From positions 146,001 to 210,000 of the forward strand of contig JAVKOQ010000020.1 of the NCBI GenBank assembly GCA_031835245.1: a stretch of 64,000 bases of DNA. Direction: 5' to 3'. A program made the position numbers and the translations under genes. The notes below the pieces were generated by a model. It searched no databases. It was not told the DNA's origin and saw only the letters and a program-made list of their open reading frames with translations. Source of the DNA: Balamuthia mandrillaris. Lineage: Eukaryota > Discosea > Longamoebia > Balamuthiidae. Positions 36,876 to 47,442 of the stretch are shown piece after piece (the stretch's first letter is position 1; each line of letters starts with the position of its first letter).

Positions 36876-38034
36876 ATGTTATGCGCAGTTACCAGCCACA
36901 AAAGCTGGGGTCTTCCTGGTGCTCTCTATGGCTGCACCTCCTTTGTGACCTACTGCTGCGACTGCAGCCTCGACCCTCAGAAAACCGTCCCCAAGGATGA
37001 ATTGCTCATCTTCCTTGCGGGCGACTTTGGCAGGCCTTCCATCTTTTGCTTGGCTGACCCCCAGAGCTCCTTTGTCAACAACTGGGAGTGCCTGGTTACG
37101 ACAGAAGAGGACCCCTTCATTGGCCTTCGATTGAAGCGCCGCAGTCGACGTACCCCTTGGACGCCCCTACTTTTGGTTTTCGGCCAAGGGGAGCAACGTG
37201 TCTTGGTCGTTCCCTACGAGAACTCGCGGGACCTGGACAACCAGCTATGCCTCCTATTCTACCTTTACCTCACCGGGGGCGACCAACAACAACCAGGTGG
37301 CTCCTCTCGCCCCTCTCTGGAGAAAGCCAAAGCGCTGTTTGCCTCGCCCGAGCTGGCTGCCCTCCTCGAGGTCGATTCTTTGGCTGCCTGCCGGCTGGCG
37401 CAAACTAAGAGGAAACCTAGGAAAAGGCAACGCGACGAGTCTGCGGCCTATTTCTGGCGTAGGTGCTTTGAGCAACAAAACCAGCAGTTTGAGGCCTTAC
37501 TGTCCAAAAACCTAACTGGACAGAAAAGCTTTCTAGAACTTTGGCGTCGATACTGGGAAATCCAACAACTGTCAAGAGCGCCTCTCGAGTATGTTTCCCC
37601 TCCGCCCTCTCCCTTTTCTTTTGTTTTTTCCTCTTCTATTTTTGCTCATTACTCACCCGCTCTCGTGAAGAGCCCTAAAACAGAGTTCGGTGATCTTGTT
37701 ATGGCACAAGCCACAGGAGAAAGAAGCACTCAGGGAGTACTTTGCCGACCATCCCAGCCTTCCATGGGTATTGGTTCCTGGCAAACGTAGGCGTGGAAGA
37801 GAGGACTTCTCCTCTATTCTGCGCATCTTCGCGGACGGCCGCCCTATGCAGACCTTCAAGTACGATAAGAAGTTTAGCGACTTTTACCTGCGCAACAAAG
37901 GGCAGCCACCGGTCAGTCTTAACCTGGAGCTGAGTAGTATTGCGGAAGGCGAGGTCAGCGGTGTCTGCCAACAGACCCTCTCCTCATCTTCCACATCTAT
38001 CAGCACCCACCAAAACCCCCTCCCAGGTCAATGA
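36876..38034 (+). CDS. Paralog C of the two-domain family
   Basis: 353 aa from two exons: 36876..37588 and 37686..38034. Shortest member: the disordered N-terminal region is missing and the protein starts almost at the first domain. Landmarks: TPWTPLLLVFGQGEQ, NSRDLDNQL, ELWRRYWEIQQL, then exon 2 with VILLWHKPQEKE, LPWVLVPGKRR, SSILRIFADG and FKYDKK. The C terminus is Ser/Thr-rich. Its stop codon overlaps the ATG of a possible next gene at 38031. Confidence 0.78.
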
Positions 38035-38529
38035 CCTTTCTTGCGAAGGTCATGAGGCACAAGGGTTTTAGGTTTGTTTGCGACAACGAACAAAAAGCGG
38101 AGCGAAGCCCAGTTTCTTTTCCAGGAAGGAGAACTCGCGAGAATTGGAAGTATACAAGCGGCGGCATTCCAGGCCTGCCTTTTGGACCGCATACACAGCA
38201 GTACGTGTGTTGCTTGAGAGAGATCAACATCTGCTCTTCCCTCAACGAAACGGTACCCTCCTCTTTTTCTTGCTCTCTCTCTCTTCTCAGCCTAATCACT
38301 TTATTTTTGCCGGACAAAACAGAGGGAAGGGCAGCTGGTGAACTTTCTCCAGCCAACACTTACGGATATCCAACTTGTTGTGACAACCCGAAGGGGGAGA
38401 ACCACGAACTTCAACCGTGGTTTTTTTCTCTCTTGGCTTTTCACGGCGTCGAGCATCGCCCATGTCATTCTCAACAACGGTGCCATGGGCGGTGCAGTTG
38501 GTTGGATGTCTCTCCTGCTATGTGTGTGA
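38031..38529 (+). CDS. Possible small two-exon gene after paralog C
   Basis: Exons 38031..38252 and 38323..38529 join in frame at GT/AG sites to give 142 aa. The intron contains a CT-rich tract. The second exon looks protein-like (NFLQPTLTDIQLVV, then a hydrophobic C-terminal stretch). The ATG overlaps the stop codon of paralog C. No family recognised; alternatives include further exons of paralog C or chance. Confidence 0.3.
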
Positions 38530-39066
38530 GGTGCAAAAGGGGTGACCGGAATGGCGCTCTTTGTGTCCCTCCAACACTCGTCAACACCATCTTCTTTTTG
38601 GGAAACCGGACTTCTCTTGGCTTTTTTTTTCCTTGCAGCAAGCACACCTCTGCTCTGCCTCTTTTTTTTTTTTTTTTTTGCTGCTTTTCTTCACATTTTG
38701 CTTTCCTTTTTAGTTGCTTTTCTACTTTCTTGTTTTTATTCTTTGTCTATAAATGGTCTTTTACATCTAAAATCTGTGTTGTTATCCAAAAATGAACACC
38801 AACGATAGATCCTAGTAGATGACTATGTCTTTAAAAAAGCAAAATGCCAAATTTCTCTCCGCGCTGTTTTTTGTTTTTTTGCCGACCCACCGAAAATTGC
38901 CCCCCAACTGTTTCGTTGGTTTTTTTTTTGCTTTTTCTTTGCGCGCTCACTCACCCAAACGCAGCTTTGGCCCTGTGCTCCCTATTTGCTCCACTCCCCC
39001 CTTTTTCTCCCTTGTGTACTTCCCTTGTCACCCGTAGTAGAAGAAGGACCACGTTTTTTTTCTTCC
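38530..39066. other. T-rich intergenic region upstream of paralog D
   Basis: About 540 bp with long T runs (38661-38680, 38930) and scattered CTTTTT motifs. No convincing gene. Confidence 0.5.
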
Positions 39067-40745
39067 ATGCAATCCCCTGGCAGATCCTCCCAAGAGAACG
39101 AGGCGTTTTACGACCCCCAGCGATTCAGCGAGTGCACCACTTCTCGTCAGGCGGCAGAGGGGACCATCGATCCCGCTCTTCTCAGCTACCAACCGTCTGA
39201 AGCCCCAACGTCCACCAGCAGTGGAGGAGATTCGGACCCCATGTTTTTCCCCACCCTGCAGATCGAGTCCCATGAGCTCTGGCCGTTTCCCTGTGGACTG
39301 ACGTTGCGCGGGCTCGACCACTTTATAGTCGTGCGGGCGGGTAACCCTTGCGACAAGGTGTTGGTCACCAGTTCGCAGGAAGGCCTCCTGCCTCCCCGCA
39401 TCGAGGCGGTTGGGGTGGGGGACGCAGAGAACCGTTGGACTCCGCTCCCAGCCGAGCCACCGGACGACATAAAACAAGTACCCCATTACTGTTTCTCCAT
39501 GAAGCGGAACGAAACTCCATGGAGTCCTGTCATCCTCCACTTTGGTTGGAGCGGCCTTCCAAAAGAGATGCAACGTAGGGTTTTGGTGTGCATGGTAGAG
39601 AATAAACGGGACCTCGATCAACGGACAGGCGAGTTGTTCTATGCTGCGGTGATGGAAACCGTTGGTCAACCACTGGGAAGCCCAAGAAGGCTCGTAGCTG
39701 AGGAACAACAAGGACCTACTACAGACTCATTTCAAGCCGTAGGAAAATCTCTACGCACTCCATCAACAACGGCAGCGGCCAGTTATCTCCTTCCCCCTCC
39801 TGCCCTTGCATCAACGGCAACAGTCTCAACCTTCTCAGCCTCCACCGAAGAGGAAGAGGAGGAAGAAGAGGAAGAGGAAGAGGCATACTACGGATACCGC
39901 AGATTGTTGGAGCAGGGGCGGCCAGGGAGCCAGGGGGTTCTTATTCAACCACCTACGTGGCCCATGCCACCCTCAGCATCAGAACGAGCTGTAGCAGCAG
40001 AGGAAAGTGCTGCTGAGCTTGTGGGGCGACTGCTAGTGTCTGAGGAGTTAGCCCTTTTGCTGGAGAGGGACCTCTACAAAGAGAGGAAGAAAAAGAAGGT
40101 GCCCAAGAGGAAACCAAAGAAGAAAAAACACCGCGCCGAACCGGATCCTTTGCTAGAGATTTGGAGAAGTTTATTCAGGGACCAACGTGAGCAGTTGAGA
40201 CTAAGAGTAGCCGAAAAACCATTCACAAACGAACATTTTACTCACAACTGGTGTCTGTTGTGGGACATGCATATGCTACAACGAGCAGCACTTTTACCTC
40301 TGTAAGTTTTTTGTTCTTCCTATGTTGAGTGTTCTATCTTTATTTATTATTAACATTTCCAACCCCTTTCTTTTTCTCATTTGATAGAAAAAGGAATACC
40401 AAGTTATTCTTGTTCATGACGGAAGAAGAGGGACGAATACTCCTCCAAGACAATTCTTCTGTCAAATGGCTGCTTCTCCCAGCACCAGAAAAAAAACGGC
40501 GTGATGGACTTCGATCTATTCTCCTCTTGAAGCAAGATGGAGGCAAAGCAACCTTTCATTACCACAAGGACAAGAAAAAGTACTTGACAGCTGGCGGCGA
40601 AAAGCTGAACAGTGTGCTGGAAGAACTACAAGCTAATGAGGAAGGCGAAGTCGAACCCCTTCATCAGGGTTTCTCTTCCTCTTCCTCGGTATCATCTTCG
40701 CTAGCATCTATTACGACGGCGGAAGACCCACAACAGCAAGGCTAA
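39067..40745 (+). CDS. Paralog D of the two-domain family
   Basis: 530 aa from two exons: 39067..40301 and 40388..40745. Closest in layout to paralog A: disordered N terminus, then IESHELWPFPCGLTLRGLDH, FIVVRAGNPCDKVLV, TPWSPVILHFGWSG, VENKRDLDQRTGELF, a Glu-rich stretch near 39850-39890, a Lys-rich stretch near 40085-40130, and WCLLWDMHMLQ. Exon 2: LFLFMTEEEG, VKWLLLPAPEKK, LRSILLLKQDG. First in-frame ATG is at 39067. Downstream come fold-back H2 and tRNA-Gln copy 2, mirroring paralog A. Confidence 0.82.
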
Positions 40746-40776
40746 AGTGAAAGTGAACTGATATTCGTGCACTCGT

Positions 40777-41310
40777 ATGGTGAGCCTTGTTTTGTTGTTG
40801 GAAGGGTCCTCCTCCGGGAGCAGCGTGGAGTTGGTAATATCCATCCCACTGTTGCTTGTGATGCGCACAGAGCCTTGCATGCGCCTGCCTCGTGCGGGTG
40901 ACACCTTGCATGGTGCCTTTCTGTGCCTTGTCGGTCGTTGGCCTTCGCTCAAGGTTAGTATTTTTTGTTTTATTCTTATTTTGTCGTTTTTGTTATGTTC
41001 CCCTCGTTGTTTTTCTATCTGTAGTCTGGGCGTCTAGCCTTTACTGTTTTGTTTTTGTTTTGTTGTTGTATTGTTCTTCTGATAATTTTTGTAATATGTT
41101 TTTTTTTTCGCTTCGTACAAAACAACAGTGAGAACGAAGGCCAACGGCCGACAAGGTTCAGAAAGGCACCATGCAAGGTGTCACCCGCACGAGGCAGGCG
41201 CATGCAAGGCTCTGTGCGCATCACAAGCAACAGTGGGATGGATATTACCAACTCCGCGCTGCTCCTCGGAGGAGGACCCTTCCAACAACAAAACAGCTCG
41301 CCACAGCAGT
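40777..41310. repeat. Fold-back repeat H2 (near-identical inverted arms)
   Basis: The arm at about 40785-40955 and the arm at about 41140-41305 are inverted copies of roughly 165 bp with only a few differences by eye, around a T-rich spacer of about 185 bp. Shared core: GATGCGCACAGAGCCTTGCA. The arms resemble those of H1. Both fold-backs sit 30-40 bp or less past the stop codon of a family paralog and before a tRNA-Gln. The near-identity of arms suggests recent inverted duplication or ongoing conversion. Confidence 0.88.
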
Positions 41311-41322
41311 ACACGGTTTTTT

Positions 41323-41855
41323 TTTATGGCCGCACGGGAATGTGTCGCCAAGAAGCGGTTGTTTGGGTTTCTCTTTCATGATTCTATTTCTCTTTTACTT
41401 GCACCTTTTTTTCAACCTTTGCTTGTACATATTCGCATGTCAAAAAGTTTTTTTTATGAATTGGCGGTTCTTCTCTGTTCTCCCTCTACAGATAATAACC
41501 AAACAAGGACCCATAGCAGAGGGCAGAAGCATGCCACGTCCCTGCCTTGCGCAGTACAAGCGTCCTACAGCAACGCCAGCTGCGTTTCTCGCAGTTCAGT
41601 TCAACCAAGTTTTTTATTGCCTTCCTGTTGGGCGTTTGAGGCCCAGCAATTCTAATACAATGGTAGAGGCCTCTTTGAGGAATCCCACACAACCTTACCC
41701 GACTTTCTGGGCAGGTATCAAAAAAAAAAACTTGTGTTTAGTTCGTTTTTGCGTCCCGGTATAAACTTGTTCTGTTCGGTTATTGTCTGCAACACTAACG
41801 AACAGTGTGGCAAGGTGTGGAGATGGAGGAGCTTGTTCTCCCATCAGGAGAATAA
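41323..41855 (+). CDS. Possible small spliced gene after fold-back H2
   Basis: An open block at 41511-41714 is flanked by CTACAG and GTATC, splice-like edges. A following block from about 41806 joins in phase (TFWAVWQGVEMEELVLPSGE) to a stop at 41855. A start may lie near 41328 (MAARECVAKK), but the first junction is unclear. No family recognised. Confidence 0.22.
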
Positions 41856-41940
41856 GGGATGGAGAGTTGATATCACCCACCGACTAAGAGCCTTATCGTA
41901 AATGCTTTTCATACAGTTTCTGCTCTGTTTCCGACATCCA

Positions 41941-42011
41941 AGCCCCATGGTGTAGTTGGTAACATGCGAGGTTCTGGTTCTCGCGCCCTCAGTTCGATTC
42001 TGGGTGGGGCT
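41941..42011 (+). tRNA. tRNA-Gln(CUG), copy 2
   Basis: Identical 71-nt sequence to the minus-strand copy at 30608-30678: acceptor AGCCCCA/TGGGGCT, anticodon CTG in loop TTCTGGT, T loop TTCGATT. Immediate flanks are also partly shared (CATCCA upstream, GCATCTC downstream), so the duplication included more than the tRNA. Confidence 0.93.
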
Positions 42012-42148
42012 GCATCTCTTTTGTTGTTTGTTTATTTTTTTTCCTTCTGTTCGATGCCCACCGCAAGCGTCCGATTTTTTTTTTCCAGACACTTTTCAAG
42101 ACAAGGCTGAAAGGAAAGGTGCCGTGAACGCCGAAGCCTTGAATCCAG

Positions 42149-43929
42149 ATGGAAGGAGGAGGTACTGCTTGTGATTTCTTTGTCCAGACTTGCTGTCTTG
42201 TTTTTGTTTTTGTTTTTTCATCAAACTTTTAATCAACAACGAATAATTTTTTTTTTAAAAAAATAGCAACCGAGACGCCGTTAACGCAAGCCCAAATCGA
42301 AGAGGCGGTAGAGGCGCTCTTCCCGGAGGCCGTGGAGATGCTCTCCCAGCTGGTCGCCATCGACTCTCAGCTGTGCTGCCAGGGCGAGGCCAAAGTGCAG
42401 GACTTTATGGAGAGCTTCTTCAAGTCCTCGCTGAACCTCTCCCGCGTGGACCGTTTTGCCATTCGCCTGGAGGACATCAAGGACCTGCCCGGCTACAGCC
42501 CCGCTGATTGGAACTACGACGGCAAGGACTGCGTGGTGGGCGTTCACAAATCTCGCACTCAAAAAGGTTGCTCTGTCTGTCTTGTCATTTGGGAGGGATC
42601 TCTCATCTTCTTCGCTACACGACTTGGCTCATCTCTCCACTCCACTCCTCTCCTCTACTCAATTCAGGAAAGAGCTTGATCTTGAATGGCCATGTGGACG
42701 TGGTGCCGCCAGGCCCAAGCGACATGTGGAGCAACCGTCAGCCCTTTGAGCCGGTCATCAAGGATGGCCGCCTCTACGGCCGAGGCGCTGGCGACATGAA
42801 GGCCGGCGTGGTGGCCTACTGCATGGCCCTCAAGGCCCTCCAATCCCTGGGCTACGCCCCGGCAGCAGACCTGTTCCTTCAGTCCGTGGTGGAGGAGGAG
42901 TGCACAGGCAACGGCGCCTTGGCGTGCTCCGTGGGCAAGGGATCCCTCTACAAAGCCGATGCTTGCATCATCCCCGAGCCTTTCGCCGGCACCATCATGA
43001 CTGGTCAACTGGGAGTTATGTGGATGCGGATCAGGGTTAGAGGCAGGCCTGCCCATGTGCTGAATACCAGCGCGGGCATCAATGGCATCGAGGCAGCTTA
43101 TTACCTGTATGGCGAGCTCAAGCAGGTGGAGGAGAGGTGGAACTCTGCGGAGGAGCGAGCCAAGCATCCTGTTTACAGCCACATCGCTCATCCTATCAAC
43201 TTTAACCTGGTTCGTCTTTGTTTTGTTTTCTCTTTTTTCCCTTTGCCAATGATCTTAACTGTACTGGAAACCAACAGGGCACTATTACTGGAGGAGAATG
43301 GGCCTCGAGTGTAGCTACCGGTTCGCCACGCTTTACCTGTTTCTTTCACTCATTGAAGGTTAAAACTCATCTTATGTTTTCTTCATGAAAGAATGTACAT
43401 TCGATGTGCGGATAGGATTTTTCCCAGGAAAGCAGCTGCAGGAGGTTCGTGAGGAAATAGAAACGGCCGTGAAGGACGCTGCTGCCAAGAAGAACATTCC
43501 TTACACCCTCCAATGGCGTGGATTCCAGGCCGAAGGATGCCTCATTGATCCCGAGGTACCTTTTCTCATCTTCTCTCTCTCATATCTTGTCTTTTCTCTT
43601 TACATTGTTCCCTTGTTCTTTGTTCTGTTCCTTTTGTTTCTTTTTCTTTCTTTCTCGTGTTAACTTCTAAAAAATAGGGAGACATGATGAAGTTATTAGG
43701 AGCAACCCACAAAAAAGTGACCAACCAAGAACCAATCTACGCGCCAGTAACGTGCACCACCGATGCTCGCTTCTTCCAACTCTACCAAGGCACCCCAGCC
43801 ACTTGCTATGGCCCCGAAGCCACCAACATTCATGGCATTGACGAGTCGGTGAGCTTGGAGAGCATGAAGCAGGTTTGTAAGGTTTTGGCAGTCTTCATCT
43901 CTGAATGGTGTGGCCTTGAAACTCTTTGA
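42149..43929 (+). CDS. M20-family metallopeptidase/deacylase (ArgE/DapE/ACY1-like)
   Basis: 433 aa from six exons: 42149..42161, 42267..42566, 42668..43209, 43278..43308, 43392..43555, 43678..43929. M20 enzymes are dizinc amidohydrolases that cleave N-acyl amino acids or small peptides. Metal and catalytic residues visible: His113 and Asp115 in GHVDVVP, Asp147 in GRGAGDMKAG, Glu181/Glu182 in VEEECTGNG, a Glu in IIPEPFAG, and a C-terminal His in TNIHGIDE. The dimerisation lid domain lies between (GQLGVMWMRIRVRGRPAHVL). First exon is only 13 nt; the ATG choice rests on its in-phase junction. No signal peptide, so probably cytosolic. The gene starts 137 bp after tRNA-Gln copy 2. Confidence 0.88.
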
Positions 43930-44086
43930 ACGTGATAAAAGAACAAGAAGAATAGATACTTCATCATAACGCGGAAGCAAACAAGAGAAGGAAGAAGAAA
44001 TGATGATGCAAGAAAAGTTAAAGAAGGAAGAAGCAGATGGAAAGAAGGAAGAAATGGAACAGTTCAAATTGAAAAAAAACAAGAGC

Positions 44087-45295
44087 TCAAAAGATGGTAA
44101 GCAAAGCAAAGCAAGTGTAGACAAGACCGACAGGATAAGCCACCAACAACCGCTGCTCCTTCATCGTCAACAACGTCACGAACATGAGCGCCGCCGAGTG
44201 GGTGCACCAGGCTATCGTCAGAAAGGCCAGCACGTATCCCACCACGCTGTTCATGGAGACCAACAGGGAGAGACCGGCGAGGAGGACCATGGGGAGCAGG
44301 CAATACCCCAGAACGCTCGTTGTTTTGTAGATGTCAATCCCGCTTTCGCTCATCAGGTTGAGCACGATGAAGATGCTGAGGCAGCCGAATGTGCCGATGC
44401 CGTAGATGTACCCAAAGTGGATCTTTCCGGTCTGTTATTGTGGCAGCGGTTGTGGTTGTTGATTAGTGGGACAAAGAAGGAATGAGAGAGAAAGAGAATG
44501 AGACAGAGCGATGATGAGTGAATGAAACAGAAGGAGAAAGAGATAGAGAAATAGAAAGAAGGAGAAAGAGAAATAAAGAGAGAAAAAGAAAAAGAGATGA
44601 GTGAACGAAACAGAGGGAGAAAGAGATAGAGAAATAGAAAGAAGGAGAAAGGAGAGAGAGAGAGAGAGAAATAAAGTGAGGGAGGGAGGGGGAGAGGGGA
44701 GAGAGGGAGAGAGAAGAAGCGAGAAGATAGAAAAGAAACGTGGAAAAAAATAAAGAGCGAGAGAAGAGTTAACAAACAACAGCTAACAGAGAAATGAAAG
44801 AGTCTGTTGTTCTTTGCGGAGAAAGAACAAGAAGAAACAGCGAGGCAGAAATAAATACCAAAAGCAAAAAGCCACCAAGGAGTAAACAAAACATGAGAGG
44901 ACCGGCGAGGTCGCGGTCGCCAATGATCTCAGGGTCCAAGCGTCTGGAGAATGGGTTCAGCACGGCAAATGTCTTTTGCCGAATGTGTCCAAAGTTGATT
45001 CCAATCTCTACGCAGGGAGAGATCAAAGCGAGCAGAACAAGTTCAGGACGATGTTAACAGCGAGAATGAAGAAGAAAAGAGAAAACAAAAGAGAAGAGTA
45101 GAGGAGAAGAGAAGAGTAGATGAAGAAAGAGGACATACCTTCAAGTAAGGGAGGTTCGTCTTCAAAGGACGTCTCAACAAAGGAGCGACCAGACAGGAAC
45201 TGAGGACCCTCACCGCCACCCACTTGCCCGTCCATGCTATCTTCTCCATAGGCAGAAGGGAAGAACTGCAACGTCTGTTCATCTGTGTTGCCCAT
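44087..45295 (-). CDS. YIPF5: YIPF5/YIP1-family Golgi membrane protein
   Basis: 216 aa from three exons: 45295..45139, 45007..44859, 44431..44087. YIP1 proteins bind Rab GTPases and work in ER-Golgi COPII traffic. After a cytosolic N terminus comes the family signature EIGINFGHIRQKTFAVLNPF, then DLAGPLMFCLLLGG, GKIHFGYIYGIGTFGCLSIF, SVLGYCLLPMVLLAG and EQRLLVAYPVGLVYTCFAL, giving about five membrane segments and ending at the membrane, as in animal YIPF5 (about 257 aa). Intron 2 (44432-44858) carries long GA-rich tracts on the plus strand. Confidence 0.94.
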
Positions 45296-45838
45296 CGCTG
45301 AAAGAGAGACAAAAAGAGGAGAAAAAAAAGCAACAGTTAGTTCATCATCACCAACAAAAAAACGAACAAGGATAAGTGCACTGACATGAATCCTGCCAAA
45401 ACCCTTGACCACCAGGCGAACCACTAGCGTCGTACATCATTTCGTTCACTTCACCACCAAGAAGAAGAGGTCCACTCGATCGTCACCACCGTTCTCTCTC
45501 TCTCTCTCTCTTTTTTTTGACTGTTGCTGCACGAGGAGTCTTATTGATGGTCACCACGTCATCATATGTCGACAACTTAAGGTCTGATCGATCGGATCAG
45601 ATTGTCGACATCGATATTATTCATGTCGACAAATGAGCAGAGAACGAAGGAAGCGAAGTGTTACCTTTGTTGGTGGGCGTGGTTATTGCTCTTTTCCATG
45701 AAGACTAAATGCAGCGGAGAGGGCATCCTGGCTACCAAAGTAGTTGAAAGAATTGATCCTTTGATACCTCCTTTCCTTAGCCTTTTTTTTTAGCCTTTTT
45801 ATTTTATTTTTTTTAAAAATAAATTAAAATTGAAGCAA
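45296..45838. promoter_or_regulatory. Divergent promoter region with three TGTCGACA palindromes
   Basis: Separates YIPF5 (-) from a membrane protein gene (+). Perfect TGTCGACA copies occur at 45567, 45603 and 45624; between the first two lies a dyad CTGATCGATCGGATCAG at about 45584. A (CT)n tract is at 45491-45510 and an A/T-rich block at 45781-45835 precedes the membrane-protein ATG. No gene seen inside. Confidence 0.45.
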
Positions 45839-47442
45839 ATGGGAGCAACGCAGAGCGCGCAGCAAAGCGAAGACCTCTTTGCGGCGGTACTGCAGGAAGG
45901 GGTGCGTAGAAGCGTGGTGAGCTCGGGCCAAGCCGAACAGCTCCTGCAGCTCTTGCAGCAGCAGCTGCTGTCTTCCTCCGCCTCACCTTTGTTGGAGGAT
46001 GTTGCCGCGTCGGGTTTGCCGGGCTCCTCCTTTCACCTGTCCCATGTCTTGTACTACTTGGGAGGGTTGGTGGCCGTCTCCTCCATGACCGCCTTTCTTG
46101 CCATGAGCAAAAACTTTTACGGCAACAAAGCGCTGTTGGGTCTGACCTCGGCCTACGCTTGTGTTGGTCTGGCCGCCACTTCGTTTCTGGACTACAAGGG
46201 CTACGGGTTCGCTTGTTCTCTGCTAGCTTTATTTCTCACTTTCTCTTGGCCTTATCTATTGCCTTTCTTCTTCTCTCTCCCTCGCTATTTCTTCTTTCTT
46301 CTTCTGATCAAAACAGAACGCCAGCCGCAGTTCTAGCCACCTTCACTGTGTCTCTCGTCCCGGTGCTCACCTATGGCGTCCAGGAAACGGTTGGCTTTTT
46401 TGCCTCTCCTTACGACAACAACGGCCAGCTCCAAGACAGAACCCTGTGGCGTCGTCTGCTCTACGCCGATGCCCGTTTCTTGCCGCAAGCGTTGATCACT
46501 TTGGCAGCCAGCTTGCTCATGTTCAGGCACTATCGGTACCCGCTGTTGACGTTACCGATGTCGGCGGCCGCCTTCTTTGCGGTGTGGGATGCTCTGCCGA
46601 TTATCAGCTCTTCCCGAACCAGGTCGAATCGCCTGAGTACTACGCAATGTACGTATTGCTTTTGTCCCGTTGGTCTTGCTTCCCGTCTTGTAGTTTCTTT
46701 TTGCAGCTTCGAACTCCTATCTCTCTTCCATAGTTATCCTTTCTTCGTCTTCTATCCTCACCCTCTGTGTAACTAAAACAAAAACCTAGATCTTTCCCTA
46801 CGAGACATGCCATACACCCGTTCCCTGATGCTCTGCTTTGGAGTGGCCTATCTCGCTCTAGCCCGCGTGATAGAGAAGCACCAACACGTGCTTACCGCTT
46901 CCTCTGAGGACTACAGTCTCTGGCTCTTCTGCGCGGGTGCCCTCTGCACCTCCGTTCCAGCCTACTTCAACTGGTTCTGGGGCGATAAAAACGATTGGAG
47001 GCATCCATTGCTTCACTCTGGGTTGGTCCTGCTGGGGCTCGTTTGGAAGAGGTCCTTTGTGTATTGGACTGGCCTAACGGGGGTGGTGGCGGGCCTCTTT
47101 GGACTCATTGTCACCAAAACTCTGGATTCGCCTCGTCACAGAGGGAACTGGCCTTTACATGCTGCGGCTATCACCCTGGTGGACTTGGCCATGGCCGTTG
47201 TGGGTCCTGCCTTGGGCAAGAAGCATCTGAGCGTCTTTGGAGGAGCGAATCTTTTGGTGCTGTTGGCGGTTGTCTCAGGGAGAATGTGCAGCAACAGGCC
47301 GTTCCTGTTCACCGCGGCGCTGACGGGGTTGGGTTTGGGGACGGTGGTATCGGGCGTGGTGTTCAGGAATAACGAGGACTGGCTGGCATCGTTGTTGAGC
47401 CCATTAGGCCCAATCTTGCAACATGCGTTGAGCTGGCTGTAA
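45839..47442 (+). CDS. Unrecognised polytopic membrane protein
   Basis: 450 aa from three exons: 45839..46206, 46317..46648, 46790..47442. Starts MGATQSAQ; the Gly at position 2 could be myristoylated. A Gln/Leu-rich helix (QLLQLLQQQLL) precedes about ten or more hydrophobic segments, for example VLYYLGGLVAVSSMTAFLA, LLGLTSAYACVGLA, LMLCFGVAYLALA, LLHSGLVLLGLVW, GLTGVVAGLFGLIV and FLFTAALTGLGLGTVVSG. No transporter signature is recognised. The segment pattern suggests an integral membrane protein of unknown substrate, possibly bacterial DUF-type in origin; that is a guess. Exon phases agree. Confidence 0.75.

Noticed and set aside
40777-41310. Membrane-protein-like ORFs in both arms of fold-back H2
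   Set aside because: They are the same arm read from both ends and have no counterpart in the diverged H1 arms, so coding is unlikely.
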